In this document: piece by piece, positions 1-7,176 of the stretch
Position numbering within the stretch: the stretch's first letter is position 1
Layout: each line of letters begins with the position of its first letter
Origin: DATIBL01 sp035457505
GTDB taxonomy: Bacteria > Patescibacteriota > Minisyncoccia > Phycocordibacterales > UBA6899
Length of the DNA stretch: 9,996 nucleotides
NCBI GenBank assembly: GCA_035457505.1
Contig: DATIBL010000004.1
Coordinates: forward strand, 1-9,996
Direction: 5' to 3'
Notes under the pieces: model-generated
Told to the model about the DNA's origin: nothing
The model's input: the letters and a program-made list of their open reading frames with translations, nothing else
Databases searched by the model: none
Program-made: the position numbers and the translations under genes

Positions 1-357
1 CCGAAGCGCAAGCTCGCAATGGGCATGCTTTCCATCCAGTCGACCTACAACAACACGATCGTGTCGCTGTCCGACATGAGCGGGAAGGTCATCATGTGGT
101 CGTCGTCGGGATCGCTTGGTTTCAGCGGCGCCAAGAAGGGGACTCCGTTCGCAGCAGCGAAGGTCGGAGAGCTTCTTGCAGAAAAGGCACTGACGATGGG
201 CTTGAAGTCGATCGATGTGGTCGTGAAGGGCGTCGGGAGCGGGCGCGAGTCTGCCATCCGCGCGTTCATCGCAAAGGGTATCGACGTCAACTCCATCAAG
301 GATAAGACACCGGTCCCGCATAACGGCCCCCGCCCGAAGAAGCCGCGTCGCGTGTAA
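1..357 (+). CDS. rpsK: 30S ribosomal protein S11, 5' end outside window
   Basis: Small-subunit protein uS11, which lines the platform of the 30S subunit and helps shape the mRNA exit region. The reading frame is open from base 1, giving 118 visible residues before TAA. E. coli S11 has 129 residues, so about 10-15 N-terminal residues probably lie upstream of the window; the ATG codons at 19 and 25 are internal. Recognisable family features are the YNNTIVSLSD segment, the KKGTPFAAA segment, VKGVGSGRESAIRA, and the basic C-terminal tail PHNGPRPKKPRRV. It is followed after 15 nt by rpsD on the same strand, the usual order in the alpha operon. The identification is secure; only the start is unseen. 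Confidence 0.97.
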   Translation, partial: PKRKLAMGMLSIQSTYNNTIVSLSDMSGKVIMWSSSGSLGFSGAKKGTPFAAAKVGELLAEKALTMGLKSIDVVVKGVGSGRESAIRAFIAKGIDVNSIKDKTPVPHNGPRPKKPRRV

Positions 358-372
358 TCATCTTCCATCCCT

Positions 373-1002
373 ATGTCTGATCCGAAATGCAAAATCTGCC
401 GCCGCGCAGGCGAAAAGCTCTTCCTCAAGGGCGCAAAGTGCTTCACCCCGAAGTGTACCTTCGAGCGCAAGCCGTCTCCTCCGGGCAAGCCTCTCTCTGA
501 GCGCAAGCACCGCACGAACATCACCGAGTACGGCGTGCAGCTCAAGGAGAAGCAGAAGATCCGTAACGTCTATGGCGTATCTGAGAAGCAGTTCTCACGC
601 TACGTGAAGGAGGCGACCTCCGAGAAAGGCGCAAGTCCGGTCGCGAAGCTCTACGAAAAGCTTGAGCGCCGTCTCGACAACGTCGTCTTCCGCATGGGAC
701 TCGCACAGTCGCGCGCGCATGCACGCCAGATGGTCTCTCACGGGCACATCATGGTCGGCAAGCACAAGCTCACAATCCCGTCATTCCAGGTTTCCGAGGG
801 CGACACCCTGCGCATCCGCGAGGGAAGCAAGTCGTCGCCGCTCTTCACCGAAGCCGAGAAGAAGCTGAACGACGCAAAGAGCCCCGCATGGATGACGATC
901 GACGCCGCAAAGGGCGAAATCAAGATCGTCGGTACCCCGAAGAACGACAAATCCGAGGTCGGATTCAATTGGCAGACGGTCATCGAGTTCTACAGCCGAT
1001 AA
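373..1002 (+). CDS. rpsD: 30S ribosomal protein S4 (four-cysteine form)
   Basis: Protein uS4, a primary 16S rRNA binder that nucleates 30S assembly and forms part of the mRNA entry helicase; in many bacteria it also represses its own operon. The 209 residues match the usual length. The N-terminus carries C6, C9, C23 and C28, the zinc-ribbon-like set of the C+ type of S4 (E. coli S4 lacks it). The S4 RNA-binding domain is at about residues 92-150 and contains KLERRLDNVVFRMG and SRAHARQMVSHGHI. The ATG lies 15 nt after the rpsK stop in a pyrimidine-rich spacer (cttccatccct) with no Shine-Dalgarno, so translation may depend on coupling. No terminator is visible between its stop and the rpoA promoter. 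Confidence 0.97.
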   Translation: MSDPKCKICRRAGEKLFLKGAKCFTPKCTFERKPSPPGKPLSERKHRTNITEYGVQLKEKQKIRNVYGVSEKQFSRYVKEATSEKGASPVAKLYEKLERRLDNVVFRMGLAQSRAHARQMVSHGHIMVGKHKLTIPSFQVSEGDTLRIREGSKSSPLFTEAEKKLNDAKSPAWMTIDAAKGEIKIVGTPKNDKSEVGFNWQTVIEFYSR

Positions 1003-1024
1003 ACAAGAAAACACCAAACTAGTA

Positions 1025-1053
1025 TTGTCAATAATCTGCGAATCGAGTATAAT
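1025..1053 (+). promoter_or_regulatory. sigma70-type promoter for rpoA
   Basis: The -35 TTGTCA (1025-1030) and the perfect -10 TATAAT (1048-1053) are separated by exactly 17 nt. Transcription should begin near 1060, leaving a leader of about 32 nt before the rpoA ATG at 1092. It sits in the 89-nt gap after rpsD, and no terminator precedes it, so rpoA can probably be read both from the upstream operon promoter and from this one. Confidence 0.8.
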
Positions 1054-1091
1054 GCTCAACAGGTCCATTACTCGTCAATTGCACACTATCT

Positions 1092-2069
1092 ATGGCTGAT
1101 TACAACGTTGCATTGCCCTCGAAGCCGCGGGCGATCCATGAGGAGGGAAATATGGGAGTCTACGAAATCGAGGGACTCTACAGTGGCTACGGCCACACCC
1201 TCGGAAACTCGCTCCGCCGAATCATTCTCTCGTCGCTTCCGGGCGCCGCGATCACTCAGCTGTCCATCGACGGTGTGCTTCACGAATTCTCGACGATCGA
1301 GGGCGTGAAGGAAGACGTCATTTCAATCATCCTCAACCTGAAGAAGGTCCGTTTTCGTTTGTCGAGCGAGGAGCCGCAGACGGTCAAGCTCACGATGAAG
1401 GGCGGAAAGAAGATCACCGCCGCTGATATCGAGACTGGCGGCAACGCCGAGGTCTTGAACCCGGACCAGTATATCTGCGAGATCACCGACAAGAACGCCA
1501 AGATCGAAGCAACGATGACGATCGAGGTCGGCCTCGGATACCTCCCGAAGGAGGCCCTCATGAAGGAGAAGGTCGAGATCGGCTCGATCGCGCTTGATGC
1601 GGCATTCACACCGATCCGCCGCGTCAACTACGAAGTGGAGAACATGCGCGTTGGAGATCGCACCGACTACAATCGCCTGAAGATCACTATCGAGACCGAT
1701 GGAACCCTGACCCCGCGCGAAGCGCTTGAGCGCTCGATCGAGATCATGATCCACCAGCTGAAGGCCATCATCGGATTCAAGGAGGAGGAGCTCGTGAGCG
1801 ACACGGAGCCGATGAGCGAGGAAGCAATCTCTGCCGAAGCAGAGGCTGGCCGCGACGAAGTGGACACCGAATTCCTGAAGACCCGCATCGACAGCCTGAA
1901 CCTTTCGGCCCGCACGCAGAACGCCCTCTCGGGAGCGAACATCCGCACCGTCGGAGGCTTGGTCCGCAAGAGCGAGGAAGAGCTTCTCGCGATCGACGGA
2001 CTCGGCGAAAAGGGCGTCCAGGAGATCAAGCGCGCGCTCTCGAATTTTGGCGTCACCCTGAAGTCATAA
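1092..2069 (+). CDS. rpoA: DNA-directed RNA polymerase subunit alpha
   Basis: Alpha dimerises to seed core RNA polymerase assembly, and its C-terminal domain contacts UP elements and activators. At 325 aa the length is typical. The N-terminal domain (about 1-230) shows GYGHTLGNSLRRIILSSLPG at 32-51 and FSTIEGVKEDV near 66-76. An acidic linker of about 30 residues follows, then the helix-hairpin-helix C-terminal domain from about 265. Residues matching the E. coli UP-element contacts are present: R274 (for R265), N277 (for N268) and K307 (for K298), so UP-element recognition is probably kept. No Shine-Dalgarno precedes the ATG. The gene has its own promoter and is followed after 31 nt by rplQ. 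Confidence 0.98.
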   Translation: MADYNVALPSKPRAIHEEGNMGVYEIEGLYSGYGHTLGNSLRRIILSSLPGAAITQLSIDGVLHEFSTIEGVKEDVISIILNLKKVRFRLSSEEPQTVKLTMKGGKKITAADIETGGNAEVLNPDQYICEITDKNAKIEATMTIEVGLGYLPKEALMKEKVEIGSIALDAAFTPIRRVNYEVENMRVGDRTDYNRLKITIETDGTLTPREALERSIEIMIHQLKAIIGFKEEELVSDTEPMSEEAISAEAEAGRDEVDTEFLKTRIDSLNLSARTQNALSGANIRTVGGLVRKSEEELLAIDGLGEKGVQEIKRALSNFGVTLKS

Positions 2070-2100
2070 TCGCGAGATCCGCACCGTAACCACCACTGCC

Positions 2101-2460
2101 ATGCGCCACCACAATTCCAATCGAAAGTTCGGCCGTACGACCAATCAGCGCCACGCGCTGCTTCGTGAACTCGCGAAGGCGCTCCTGACACACGGACGCA
2201 TCACGACAACGGAAGCTCGCGCCAAGGAGATCCGCCCCGCCGTGGAGAAGATGGTCACGCGCGCGATCGATGCCACCCCCGCAGACAAGCGCGTTCTCGC
2301 AGCTCGCCTCGGAAATTCCACCCGCCTCGCAAAGAAGCTCGTCGACGAGATCGCTCCGAAGTACAAGACCCGTAAGGGCGGCTACACTCGGATCACGAAG
2401 CTCGGCGCACGCAGCGCAGGAGGCGACGCGAGCCAGATGGCCGTGATCGAATTCGTCTAA
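2101..2460 (+). CDS. rplQ: 50S ribosomal protein L17
   Basis: Protein bL17, a bacterial large-subunit protein near the peptide exit tunnel. The 119 residues fit the family. The diagnostic N-terminus MRHHNSNRKFGRTTNQRHAL is intact, followed by LLTHGRITTTEARAKEIRP and a C-terminal segment ending VIEFV. The start is preceded by ccaccactgcc without any Shine-Dalgarno. It follows rpoA by 31 nt and precedes rplM by 13 nt, so it lies within one transcription unit; alpha-L17 is the standard end of the alpha operon in bacteria. Confidence 0.97.
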   Translation: MRHHNSNRKFGRTTNQRHALLRELAKALLTHGRITTTEARAKEIRPAVEKMVTRAIDATPADKRVLAARLGNSTRLAKKLVDEIAPKYKTRKGGYTRITKLGARSAGGDASQMAVIEFV

Positions 2461-2473
2461 TCATTCCACCACC

Positions 2474-2824
2474 ATGCAAGAACACATCATTGATGCAAAA
2501 GGACGGACCCTCGGACGCGTGGCAACGGAAGCGGCAACGTACCTCCTCGGCAAAGACAAGGCAGCGACGATCAAGCGCAATGTCGTGGCGAATGTCCGCG
2601 TAAAGATCGTGAACGCCTCCGAGATGCACATCACCGACAAGAAGAAGGTCCAGACCACCTACCATCGCCACACCGGATATCCGGGAGGGAAGAAGACCGA
2701 GGACTTGGGACAGGTGATCACCAAGAAAGGATTCCACGAAGCTCTCCGTCGAACTGTGAAAGGCATGCTTCCGACCAATACGCTTCGTGAGAGGCGGTTG
2801 AAGCGCCTTGTCGTCGTCGACTAG
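2474..2824 (+). CDS. rplM: 50S ribosomal protein L13, short form
   Basis: Protein uL13, an early-assembly large-subunit protein. At 116 aa it is clearly shorter than E. coli L13 (142 aa). Compared with that protein, the N-terminal strand before IIDAKGRTLGRVATEAA is reduced and the C-terminal tail after KRLVVVD is absent. The core features are present: YHRHTGYPGGKK at about 64-75 and VKGMLPTNTLRERRLKRL near the end. Short L13 fits reduced CPR-type ribosomes, though I infer this from memory. The ATG follows tcattccaccacc with no Shine-Dalgarno. It is 13 nt after rplQ and 20 nt before rpsI, its usual partner. Confidence 0.96.
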   Translation: MQEHIIDAKGRTLGRVATEAATYLLGKDKAATIKRNVVANVRVKIVNASEMHITDKKKVQTTYHRHTGYPGGKKTEDLGQVITKKGFHEALRRTVKGMLPTNTLRERRLKRLVVVD

Positions 2825-2844
2825 GATTAGAGGAATACATCATC

Positions 2845-3282
2845 ATGACCACAGCAACTACAACCAAAGCTCCGGCGAAGAAGCCCGCTGCAAAGAACTA
2901 CACTGAAGCAGTCGGACGCCGAAAGACTGCGATCGCTCGCGTGCGCGTGTCCGAGGCATCAAAGAGCGCCTACACGATCAACGATCGCGATATCACCGCC
3001 TATTTCCCGACTGAGGAACTCCGTGCGATCGCGACCTCTCCGGTCGTGCGCGAAGGCTTCGAAGCGAAGTTCGCCATCACCGCGAAGATCGTCGGTGGGG
3101 GCATCCATGCCCAGGCCGAAGCGTTCCGCCATGGACTCTCCCGCGCACTCATCAAGTCCGGCGCCGAAGAGAAGACCGTCCTCAAGAAGATGGGATTCCT
3201 CTCGCGTGACGCTCGCAAGAAGGAGCGCAAGCACTTCGGACTCAAGAAGGCCCGCAAGGCGAGCCAGTGGTCGAAGCGCTAG
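2845..3282 (+). CDS. rpsI: 30S ribosomal protein S9
   Basis: Protein uS9, whose C-terminal tail reaches the P-site tRNA anticodon region. The 145 residues comprise a roughly 18-residue Thr/Ala/Lys/Pro-rich N-terminal extension and then the core: EAVGRRKTAIARVRV, VGGGIHAQAEAFRHGLSRAL, and the strongly basic end finishing QWSKR. The terminal SKR is the family hallmark. A weak purine stretch AGAGGA at 2829-2834 lies 10 nt before the ATG and is the best Shine-Dalgarno candidate in the ribosomal cluster. The gene is last in the operon, followed by a hairpin terminator. Confidence 0.97.
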   Translation: MTTATTTKAPAKKPAAKNYTEAVGRRKTAIARVRVSEASKSAYTINDRDITAYFPTEELRAIATSPVVREGFEAKFAITAKIVGGGIHAQAEAFRHGLSRALIKSGAEEKTVLKKMGFLSRDARKKERKHFGLKKARKASQWSKR

Positions 3283-3324
3283 GGCGTATCTCTGGCCCAA
3301 GATCTCTCCCTGGGATCTCCGAAC

Positions 3325-3350
3325 AAAAGATATCCGAGAGGGTATCTTTT
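3325..3350 (+). terminator. Hairpin terminator after rpsI
   Basis: The left arm AAAAGATATCC (3325-3335), GAGA tetraloop (3336-3339) and right arm GGGTATCTTTT (3340-3350) form an 11-bp stem with one G-U pair. The RNA ends in UUUU. It closes the ribosomal operon 42 nt after the rpsI stop. The A-run/T-run symmetry means it could also work on the opposite strand. Confidence 0.8.
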
Positions 3351-3364
3351 GCGTCAGGGAGCTT

Positions 3365-3392
3365 TTGAATCAGGGATCGAAATTGATACAAT
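3365..3392 (+). promoter_or_regulatory. Promoter for grpE, leaderless geometry
   Basis: The -10 TACAAT (3387-3392) matches five of six consensus bases. The -35 candidate TTGAAT (3365-3370) lies 16 nt upstream. It sits directly downstream of the rpsI terminator. Only 9 nt separate the -10 from the grpE ATG at 3402, so the predicted transcript begins 0-3 nt before the start codon. Confidence 0.65.
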
Positions 3393-3401
3393 ACCTTCAC
3401 T

Positions 3402-4025
3402 ATGGATACTGACGACACACGCATCGACGAGCACACGGCGGACCAAGGCAAGCCGAGCTCGGACACGGACGACGTCGTGTTCGAGGAAACGTCCGAGGAA
3501 ACAACGCCCGCAGAGCGCATTGCCAAGCTCCGCACGAAGCTTGCCGCCTGCGAGGAGGAAAAGAAGCAGTACCTCGACGGATGGCAGCGCGCGAAGGCCG
3601 ACTACGCCAACGCCGTAAAGCGCTCTGGGGACGAACGCATGGAGATCATTCGCTCGGCCAATGAAGCGCTGATCGCGGAACTGGTTCCCGTGCTTGAGAG
3701 TTTTTCGATGGCCATGGGGAACACCGAAGGCTGGCAGAAGGTGGACGCGAACTGGCGCACCGGCGTCGAGTATATCCACGGTCAGCTGGTCCGCACACTC
3801 GAGGAGCACGGACTCGCAACCATCGACCCGAAGGGCGCAGCATTCGACCCCCGCATCCATACCGCGATCGGCGAAGTTGTAACCGACGACCCCGCGCGGT
3901 ATCATACGGTCGCCGAGGTCGTTTCGAAGGGATACGCACTCGGAGGAAAGACGATCAAATCTCCGACCGTGAAGGTTTTTGCGGAGCCGGGAGCCGATTC
4001 GGCAGCACCCGCCGCACATTCCTGA
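3402..4025 (+). CDS. grpE: GrpE nucleotide exchange factor
   Basis: GrpE releases ADP from DnaK and acts as a dimer in the cytoplasm. The 207 residues have a disordered acidic N-terminus (1-35, rich in D/E/T) and a long helical coiled-coil part (about 36-105, including GWQRAKADYANAVKR and ELVPVLESF). A four-helix and beta-wing domain follows, with IDPKGAAFDPRIHTAIGEV at 141-159 and VSKGYALGGKTIKSPTVKVF at 174-193. No Shine-Dalgarno precedes the ATG, which lies 9 nt after a -10 element, so the mRNA is probably leaderless. It ends in TGA, showing that UGA is a stop in this organism. dnaK follows after 57 nt. Confidence 0.96.
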   Translation: MDTDDTRIDEHTADQGKPSSDTDDVVFEETSEETTPAERIAKLRTKLAACEEEKKQYLDGWQRAKADYANAVKRSGDERMEIIRSANEALIAELVPVLESFSMAMGNTEGWQKVDANWRTGVEYIHGQLVRTLEEHGLATIDPKGAAFDPRIHTAIGEVVTDDPARYHTVAEVVSKGYALGGKTIKSPTVKVFAEPGADSAAPAAHS

Positions 4026-4067
4026 TCTTCGCGCGATCCGCACACATTCATTTGCATCATTAGAAGT

Positions 4068-4073
4068 TATCTT
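4068..4073 (+). promoter_or_regulatory. Possible -10 element upstream of dnaK
   Basis: TATCTT at 4068-4073 lies 9 nt before the dnaK ATG, the same spacing as at grpE. The only -35 at suitable spacing is CATTCA (4045-4050), which is poor. It could be a weak or differently controlled promoter; dnaK may otherwise depend on read-through from grpE, since no terminator is visible in the 57-nt gap. Confidence 0.35.
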
Positions 4074-4082
4074 TCAACGCAT

Positions 4083-5978
4083 ATGGGAAAGATCCTTGGT
4101 ATCGATCTGGGTACGACCAACTCCGCGATGGCGATCGTCGAGGGGGGTGAGCCGCGCATCGTCGAGAATGTCGAAGGAGCGCGCACGACGCCATCCATCG
4201 TCGCAATCTCGAAGACAGGCGAGCGCGTTGTGGGCCTCTCCGCAAAGCGCCAGGCCGTGACGAATCCAAAGAACACGGTCTATCAGATCAAGCGATTCAT
4301 CGGACACAATTTCAACGAAGACGACGTCCAGAAGGACAAGGCAGCAGTCCCGTTCGAGATGCGCGCGAGCGCGAACGGCGGGATCGAGGTCACCATGGGC
4401 GACAAGCAGCATCGTCCGGAGGAGATCTCCGCGATGATCCTCGCCAAGCTGAAGGCAGACGCGGAGCAGAAGATCGGCGAGCCGATCACGGAGGCAGTCA
4501 TTACTGTTCCCGCGTACTTCAACGATGCGCAGCGCCAGGCGACACGCGATGCCGGAAAGATCGCCGGCCTTGAGGTGAAGCGCATCATCAACGAGCCGAC
4601 TGCAGCAGCCCTCGCATACGGTTTCAACAAAAAGCGCAACGAAAAGATCGCCGTCTTTGATTTCGGCGGCGGCACTTTCGATATCTCCATTCTCGAAGTT
4701 GGCGACGATGTCATCGAGGTCAAATCGACCGATGGCGATTCGCACCTCGGCGGCAAGGATATCGACCAGACCATCATCAACTGGCTCGCGACAGAGTTCA
4801 TCAAGGAGTCGGGGATCGACGTGCGCAATGATCCGCTTGCGAAGCAGCGCCTCGACGAAGCGGCAGAGAAGGCCAAGATCGAACTTTCGACCGCCGTTGA
4901 GACCGAAGTCAATCTTCCGTTCATCACTTCCGATGCATCCGGTCCGCGGCACCTGTTGATCAAAATGACCCGCGCACAGCTCGAGGAGCTTTCGCGCGAG
5001 TTCATCGACCGCGCCATGGCGATCACGAAGCGCGCGATGGAGGCCTCGCCCTTCAAACTCCCGGAGATCCACGAAGTTGTCTTGGTCGGCGGTCAGACCC
5101 GCATGCCCGCGATCCAGAAAGCGGTCGAAGACTACTTCGGCAAGAAGCCCAATATGACCGTGAACCCGGACGAGGTCGTCGCCGTCGGAGCGGCAATTCA
5201 GGGCGGCATTCTCCAAGGCGACGTGAAAGACATTCTTCTCCTCGATGTGATACCGCTTTCGCTCGGCATCGAAACCCTGGGCGGAGTCTCGACCAAGCTG
5301 ATCGAGCGCAATACGACGATCCCAGCCTCCCGCTCGCAGGTATTCTCAACCGCAGCCGACAACCAGACTCAGGTCGAGATCCATGTCGTGCAGGGCGAGC
5401 GCCCGATGGCGTCCGACAATCGCACGCTGGGCCGCTTTATTCTCGACGGAATTCCTCCAGCACCGCGCGGCTACCCGCAGGTCGAAGTTTCGTTCGACGT
5501 CGATGCAAACGGTATCGTATCGGTGAAGGCCAAGGACAAAACGAGCGGGAAGGAGCAGTCGATCCGCATCGAAGCTTCGTCGACGCTTTCAAAGGACGAG
5601 GTCGAGCGCATGAAGCATGACGCCGAACAATTCGCCGCAGAGGACAAAAAGAAGCAGGAGCTCGCAGAGGCGAAGAATGTTTCGCAGGCGCTTGTCTACA
5701 CCGCAGAGAAGGCGCTCAAAGATAACGGCGACAAGATCCCTGCCGAGCACAAAAAAGATATTGAGGAGAAGATTGCTGCGCTCAAAAAAGCACTTGAAGG
5801 CACTGACACATCCGCGATCACGACTGCATCGACCGCACTCTCCGATACGCTCCAAAAGATGGGGGAGGAGATCGCCAAGCAAAATCCGAGCGCAGGCGCG
5901 GGACCGGCCACAGACCAAGCTGGCGACGCAAAAGGTCCGGAAACTCCACCCGCAGGAGGCACCGTGCACGATATCTAG
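4083..5978 (+). CDS. dnaK: Molecular chaperone DnaK (Hsp70)
   Basis: ATP-driven Hsp70 that binds unfolded protein segments together with DnaJ and GrpE. At 631 aa it is full length. The ATPase domain shows ILGIDLGTTNSAMAIV at the N-terminus, VPAYFNDAQRQATRDAGKIA, INEPTAAALAYG, FDFGGGTFDIS and VVLVGGQTRMPAIQ. The conserved linker VKDILLLDVIPLSLG starts at residue 381. The substrate-binding beta domain follows (IETLGG, ASDNRTLGRFILDGI, FDVDANGIVSVKAKD), then a helical lid from about 500 and a Gly/Pro/Ala-rich tail ending TVHDI. The ATG has no Shine-Dalgarno; the preceding bases are tttcaacgcat. A strong hairpin terminator follows, so dnaJ is not in the same transcript. Confidence 0.99.
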   Translation: MGKILGIDLGTTNSAMAIVEGGEPRIVENVEGARTTPSIVAISKTGERVVGLSAKRQAVTNPKNTVYQIKRFIGHNFNEDDVQKDKAAVPFEMRASANGGIEVTMGDKQHRPEEISAMILAKLKADAEQKIGEPITEAVITVPAYFNDAQRQATRDAGKIAGLEVKRIINEPTAAALAYGFNKKRNEKIAVFDFGGGTFDISILEVGDDVIEVKSTDGDSHLGGKDIDQTIINWLATEFIKESGIDVRNDPLAKQRLDEAAEKAKIELSTAVETEVNLPFITSDASGPRHLLIKMTRAQLEELSREFIDRAMAITKRAMEASPFKLPEIHEVVLVGGQTRMPAIQKAVEDYFGKKPNMTVNPDEVVAVGAAIQGGILQGDVKDILLLDVIPLSLGIETLGGVSTKLIERNTTIPASRSQVFSTAADNQTQVEIHVVQGERPMASDNRTLGRFILDGIPPAPRGYPQVEVSFDVDANGIVSVKAKDKTSGKEQSIRIEASSTLSKDEVERMKHDAEQFAAEDKKKQELAEAKNVSQALVYTAEKALKDNGDKIPAEHKKDIEEKIAALKKALEGTDTSAITTASTALSDTLQKMGEEIAKQNPSAGAGPATDQAGDAKGPETPPAGGTVHDI

Positions 5979-5986
5979 CAGAAAAG

Positions 5987-6028
5987 AAATGAAAATCCCC
6001 CGTAACTCCTTATGGGGATTTTCATTTT
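5987..6028 (+). terminator. Long-stem terminator after dnaK
   Basis: A perfect 14-bp inverted repeat pairs aaatgaaaatcccc (5987-6000) with its complement at 6014-6027 around a 13-nt loop. The right side ends in a short T-run (6025-6028). It begins 8 nt after the dnaK stop and isolates dnaK from the dnaJ promoter. The A-rich left arm suggests possible bidirectional activity. Confidence 0.8.
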
Positions 6029-6063
6029 CAACACGCTCTGTATAGCGCATAGTATTTATTTGC

Positions 6064-6092
6064 TTGTCAACAACTGCACTGATTGCTATAAT
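6064..6092 (+). promoter_or_regulatory. Extended -10 promoter for dnaJ, leaderless geometry
   Basis: The -35 TTGTCA (6064-6069), a 17-nt spacer and the perfect -10 TATAAT (6087-6092) are present. TG precedes the -10 by one base (TGCTATAAT), making it an extended -10. The -35 is the same hexamer as at rpoA. The ATG at 6103 is only 10 nt after the -10, so the transcript should start 0-4 nt before the coding region. Confidence 0.82.
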
Positions 6093-6102
6093 CCCACTCG
6101 CA

Positions 6103-7176
6103 ATGGCAAAGGACTACTACGAAACACTCGGCGTCGCCCGAGGCGCGTCCAAGGAGGAGATCAAAAAAGCCTTCCATAAGCTCGCGCACCAGCACCACCC
6201 CGATAAGTCGGGCGGTGATGACACGCGATTCAAGGAGGTGAACGAGGCCTACCAGGTCCTCTCCGACGAGAAACGCCGAGCAGAATACGACACCTACGGA
6301 CGCACGTTCTCCGGAGGCGGTGGTCCCGACATGTCCGGGTTCGGCGGCTTTGGCGGCGGACAGCAGGGATTCGATTTTGAGGGAGTCGATCTCGGCGATA
6401 TCTTCGGTGATTTCTTTGGAGGCGGTTTCGGCGGAGGTCCGCGCGTCGAACGCGGGCGAGATATTTCGATCGACATCGAGATCAGCTTCGAAGAAAGCAT
6501 GTTCGGCGTCGAGCGCAAAGTGCTCCTCGGGAAGACCAGCCTTTGCGACACCTGCGCCGGATCAGGCGCGAAGCCGGGAACGAAGATGAAGAAGTGTGCG
6601 ACTTGCAACGGCAAAGGCAAGATCAACGAAGCGCGTAAAACCTTCATGGGCACATTCTCGACCGTTCGCCCGTGCCAGACCTGCAAGGGTGCGGGAGAAG
6701 TTCCGGAAACTGCATGTCTGACCTGTAAGGGCATGGGGATCCAGAAGCGCCAAGAAGAGATCGCGATTCCGCTTCCGCGCGGCATCAGCGACGGAGAGAT
6801 GGTCCGCATGAGCGGAAAGGGCGAGGCAGTTGCGCGAGGCATCCCCGGTGATCTCTATATCAAGATTCATGTCCGCCCGCATGCCACATTCCGAAGAGAG
6901 GGGAACAATCTCGTTATGGATCTCGACGTCAAACTCTCCGATGCGCTTCTCGGAGCAACATACAGCATTACCGCACTCGATGGCACTCCGATCGATGTGA
7001 AGATCCCCGAAGGAGTGAAGTACGGCGACGTGCTCCGCTTGAAGGGAAAGGGCGTTCCTGAGCATGACCGCGGCCGCGCGGGTGACGTTCTGATCCATGT
7101 GAACATCAAGACACCAGCAAAGCTCTCCGGAAAAGTGCGCAAGCTCATCGAAGAACTCAAGAGGGAGGGGGTCTAG
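6103..7176 (+). CDS. dnaJ: Chaperone protein DnaJ (Hsp40)
   Basis: DnaJ delivers substrates to DnaK and stimulates its ATPase. From the ATG at 6103 (MAKDYYETLGV) the product is 357 aa. The J domain (about 4-66) has HPD at 32-34. A Gly/Phe-rich region spans about 70-112. Four CxxCxGxG zinc-binding repeats follow (C148/C151, C165/C168, C191/C194, C205/C208), then the C-terminal substrate-binding domains. The frame is open further upstream to a TTG at 6064, but that codon lies in the -35 hexamer and the extra residues are not DnaJ-like. The placement of the -10 also supports 6103. No Shine-Dalgarno is present. The stop lies within a G-rich tract. Confidence 0.98.
   Translation: MAKDYYETLGVARGASKEEIKKAFHKLAHQHHPDKSGGDDTRFKEVNEAYQVLSDEKRRAEYDTYGRTFSGGGGPDMSGFGGFGGGQQGFDFEGVDLGDIFGDFFGGGFGGGPRVERGRDISIDIEISFEESMFGVERKVLLGKTSLCDTCAGSGAKPGTKMKKCATCNGKGKINEARKTFMGTFSTVRPCQTCKGAGEVPETACLTCKGMGIQKRQEEIAIPLPRGISDGEMVRMSGKGEAVARGIPGDLYIKIHVRPHATFRREGNNLVMDLDVKLSDALLGATYSITALDGTPIDVKIPEGVKYGDVLRLKGKGVPEHDRGRAGDVLIHVNIKTPAKLSGKVRKLIEELKREGV

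Noticed and set aside
45..545. Minus-strand frame opposite rpsK/rpsD
   Set aside because: It overlaps two conserved ribosomal protein genes on the other strand and has no protein-like features.
3300..3318. Short inverted repeat around agatctctccctgggatct after rpsI
   Set aside because: Only 5-bp arms and no T-run; the adjacent 3325-3350 hairpin is a far better terminator.
3354..4043. Open frame of 229 codons on the minus strand opposite grpE
   Set aside because: It is a shadow of grpE; its N-terminal end runs into the dnaK upstream region and the translation resembles no family.
4074..5216. Long open frame (380 codons) on the minus strand opposite dnaK
   Set aside because: It is an antisense shadow of the conserved dnaK gene, produced by GC-rich codon use; it has no recognisable protein features, promoter or ribosome site.
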